NCBI GenBank assembly: GCA_031275145.1
Contig: JAISPE010000024.1
Coordinates: 1 to 6,300 of the forward strand
Length of the DNA: 6,300 nt
From: Prevotellaceae bacterium
GTDB lineage: Bacteria > Bacteroidota > Bacteroidia > Bacteroidales > UBA932
Direction of reading: 5' to 3'
In this document: piece by piece, positions 6,049 to 6,300 of the stretch
Position numbering within the stretch: the first letter of the stretch is position 1
Layout of the letters: every line of letters begins with the position of its first letter
Program-made: the position numbers and the translations under genes
The notes under the pieces: model-generated
Seen by the model: only the letters and a program-made list of their open reading frames with translations
What the model was told of the DNA's origin: nothing
Databases searched by the model: none

Positions 6049-6084
6049 GTATTGACGGATGAAATCAAAAAATCATTTTAATCA
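6049..6084 (-). repeat. Dispersed repeat block B, copy 2 (inverted relative to copy 1)
   Basis: On the minus strand this reads tgattaaaa, tgattttt, tgatttcat, then ccgtcaatac. The GATT period and the tail match 3347-3392, closest over the last 27-28 bases. Next to the conserved tail both copies carry a small GC-containing dyad (agcg-aaga-cgct at 3401-3412; tgct/agca at 6033-6046), although the dyad sequences differ. Confidence 0.7.
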
Positions 6085-6300
6085 CAAAATTTACATATTT
6101 AAGTGAAGGAAAATTAACAAGGTATCACAGTTTCTCATGCAGGGCAGGGTGTTCAAATGTAGACAAAAGACCTGATTTACACCTAATTTTTACAACAAAC
6201 CAACCTTTCATATAACTAAGGAGCGGTCAATAAATAAAGGTATTAATTATTAATTTATTTTCCGGCATCCCATCAATGGCCTGCCTGACGGCAGTCAGGG
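6085..6300. other. AT-rich gene-free stretch to window end, with two palindromes
   Basis: No open frame here can be supported as a gene on either strand. An AT-rich dyad (aaataaa 6232-6238 with tttattt 6254-6260, around attaattattaat) is followed by a GC-rich one at 6281-6299, which can fold in two exclusive ways: ctgcc-tgac-ggcag or cctgac-ggca-gtcagg. Together they could end a transcript entering from beyond the window or belong to another dispersed repeat. The SD-like aaggag at 6218-6223 is not followed by a start codon with an open frame. Confidence 0.5.

Noticed and set aside
6131..6180. gttcaaat near 6150 as the T-loop of a tRNA
   Set aside because: The flanking bases do not form a 5-bp T stem, and no acceptor, D or anticodon arm can be assembled around it.
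6229..6300. C-terminal end of a minus-strand gene entering from beyond 6300 (24 codons ending TIY-like before TGA)
   Set aside because: Too short to show any family feature, and it overlaps the palindromes; it cannot be supported without sequence past the edge.

Overview
The window looks like chromosomal DNA from a Bacteroidota bacterium, most likely of the order Bacteroidales. The evidence is the style of the proteins (a large GH2 beta-galactosidase, a short AMP nucleosidase of about 256 residues ending in KHLRF, and a small Bacteroidetes-type deoxynucleoside kinase), the lack of Shine-Dalgarno sequences before the starts, and one TAnnTTTG-type -7 element. The organism is inferred from these features and the species cannot be named.

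Layout: (i) 1-3074, plus strand: a lacZ-type GH2 beta-galactosidase whose 5' end lies outside the window. (ii) 3075-3467: a gene-free zone between convergent genes, dense in structure, with two long inverted repeats, a pair of dyad-symmetric direct repeats, a poly-A/G block and a 9-bp-period GATT repeat. (iii) 3468-5863, minus strand: three genes. In transcription order these are an endonuclease/exonuclease/phosphatase (EEP) family lipoprotein, a 94-nt gap holding two small hairpins, an AMP nucleosidase, and only 4 nt later a deoxynucleoside kinase. (iv) 5864-6300: a gene-free AT-rich region with the likely promoter of the lipoprotein gene and diverged second copies of repeat blocks seen in region (ii).

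Function: AMP nucleosidase cleaves AMP to adenine and ribose 5-phosphate, and deoxynucleoside kinase makes dNMPs from salvaged deoxynucleosides. Their tight spacing argues for one purine/deoxynucleoside salvage unit. The lipoprotein might feed such salvage by acting on nucleic acids or phosphoesters in the envelope, but its substrate cannot be read from the sequence. The beta-galactosidase is convergent with these genes and metabolically separate.

The four genes are ordinary members of known families, and I see no new defence or mobile system. The least explained material is the repeat content of the two intergenic regions. At least three sequence blocks occur in both regions, but in different order and relative orientation, so they look like a modular dispersed intergenic repeat family and not the ends of one transposon.
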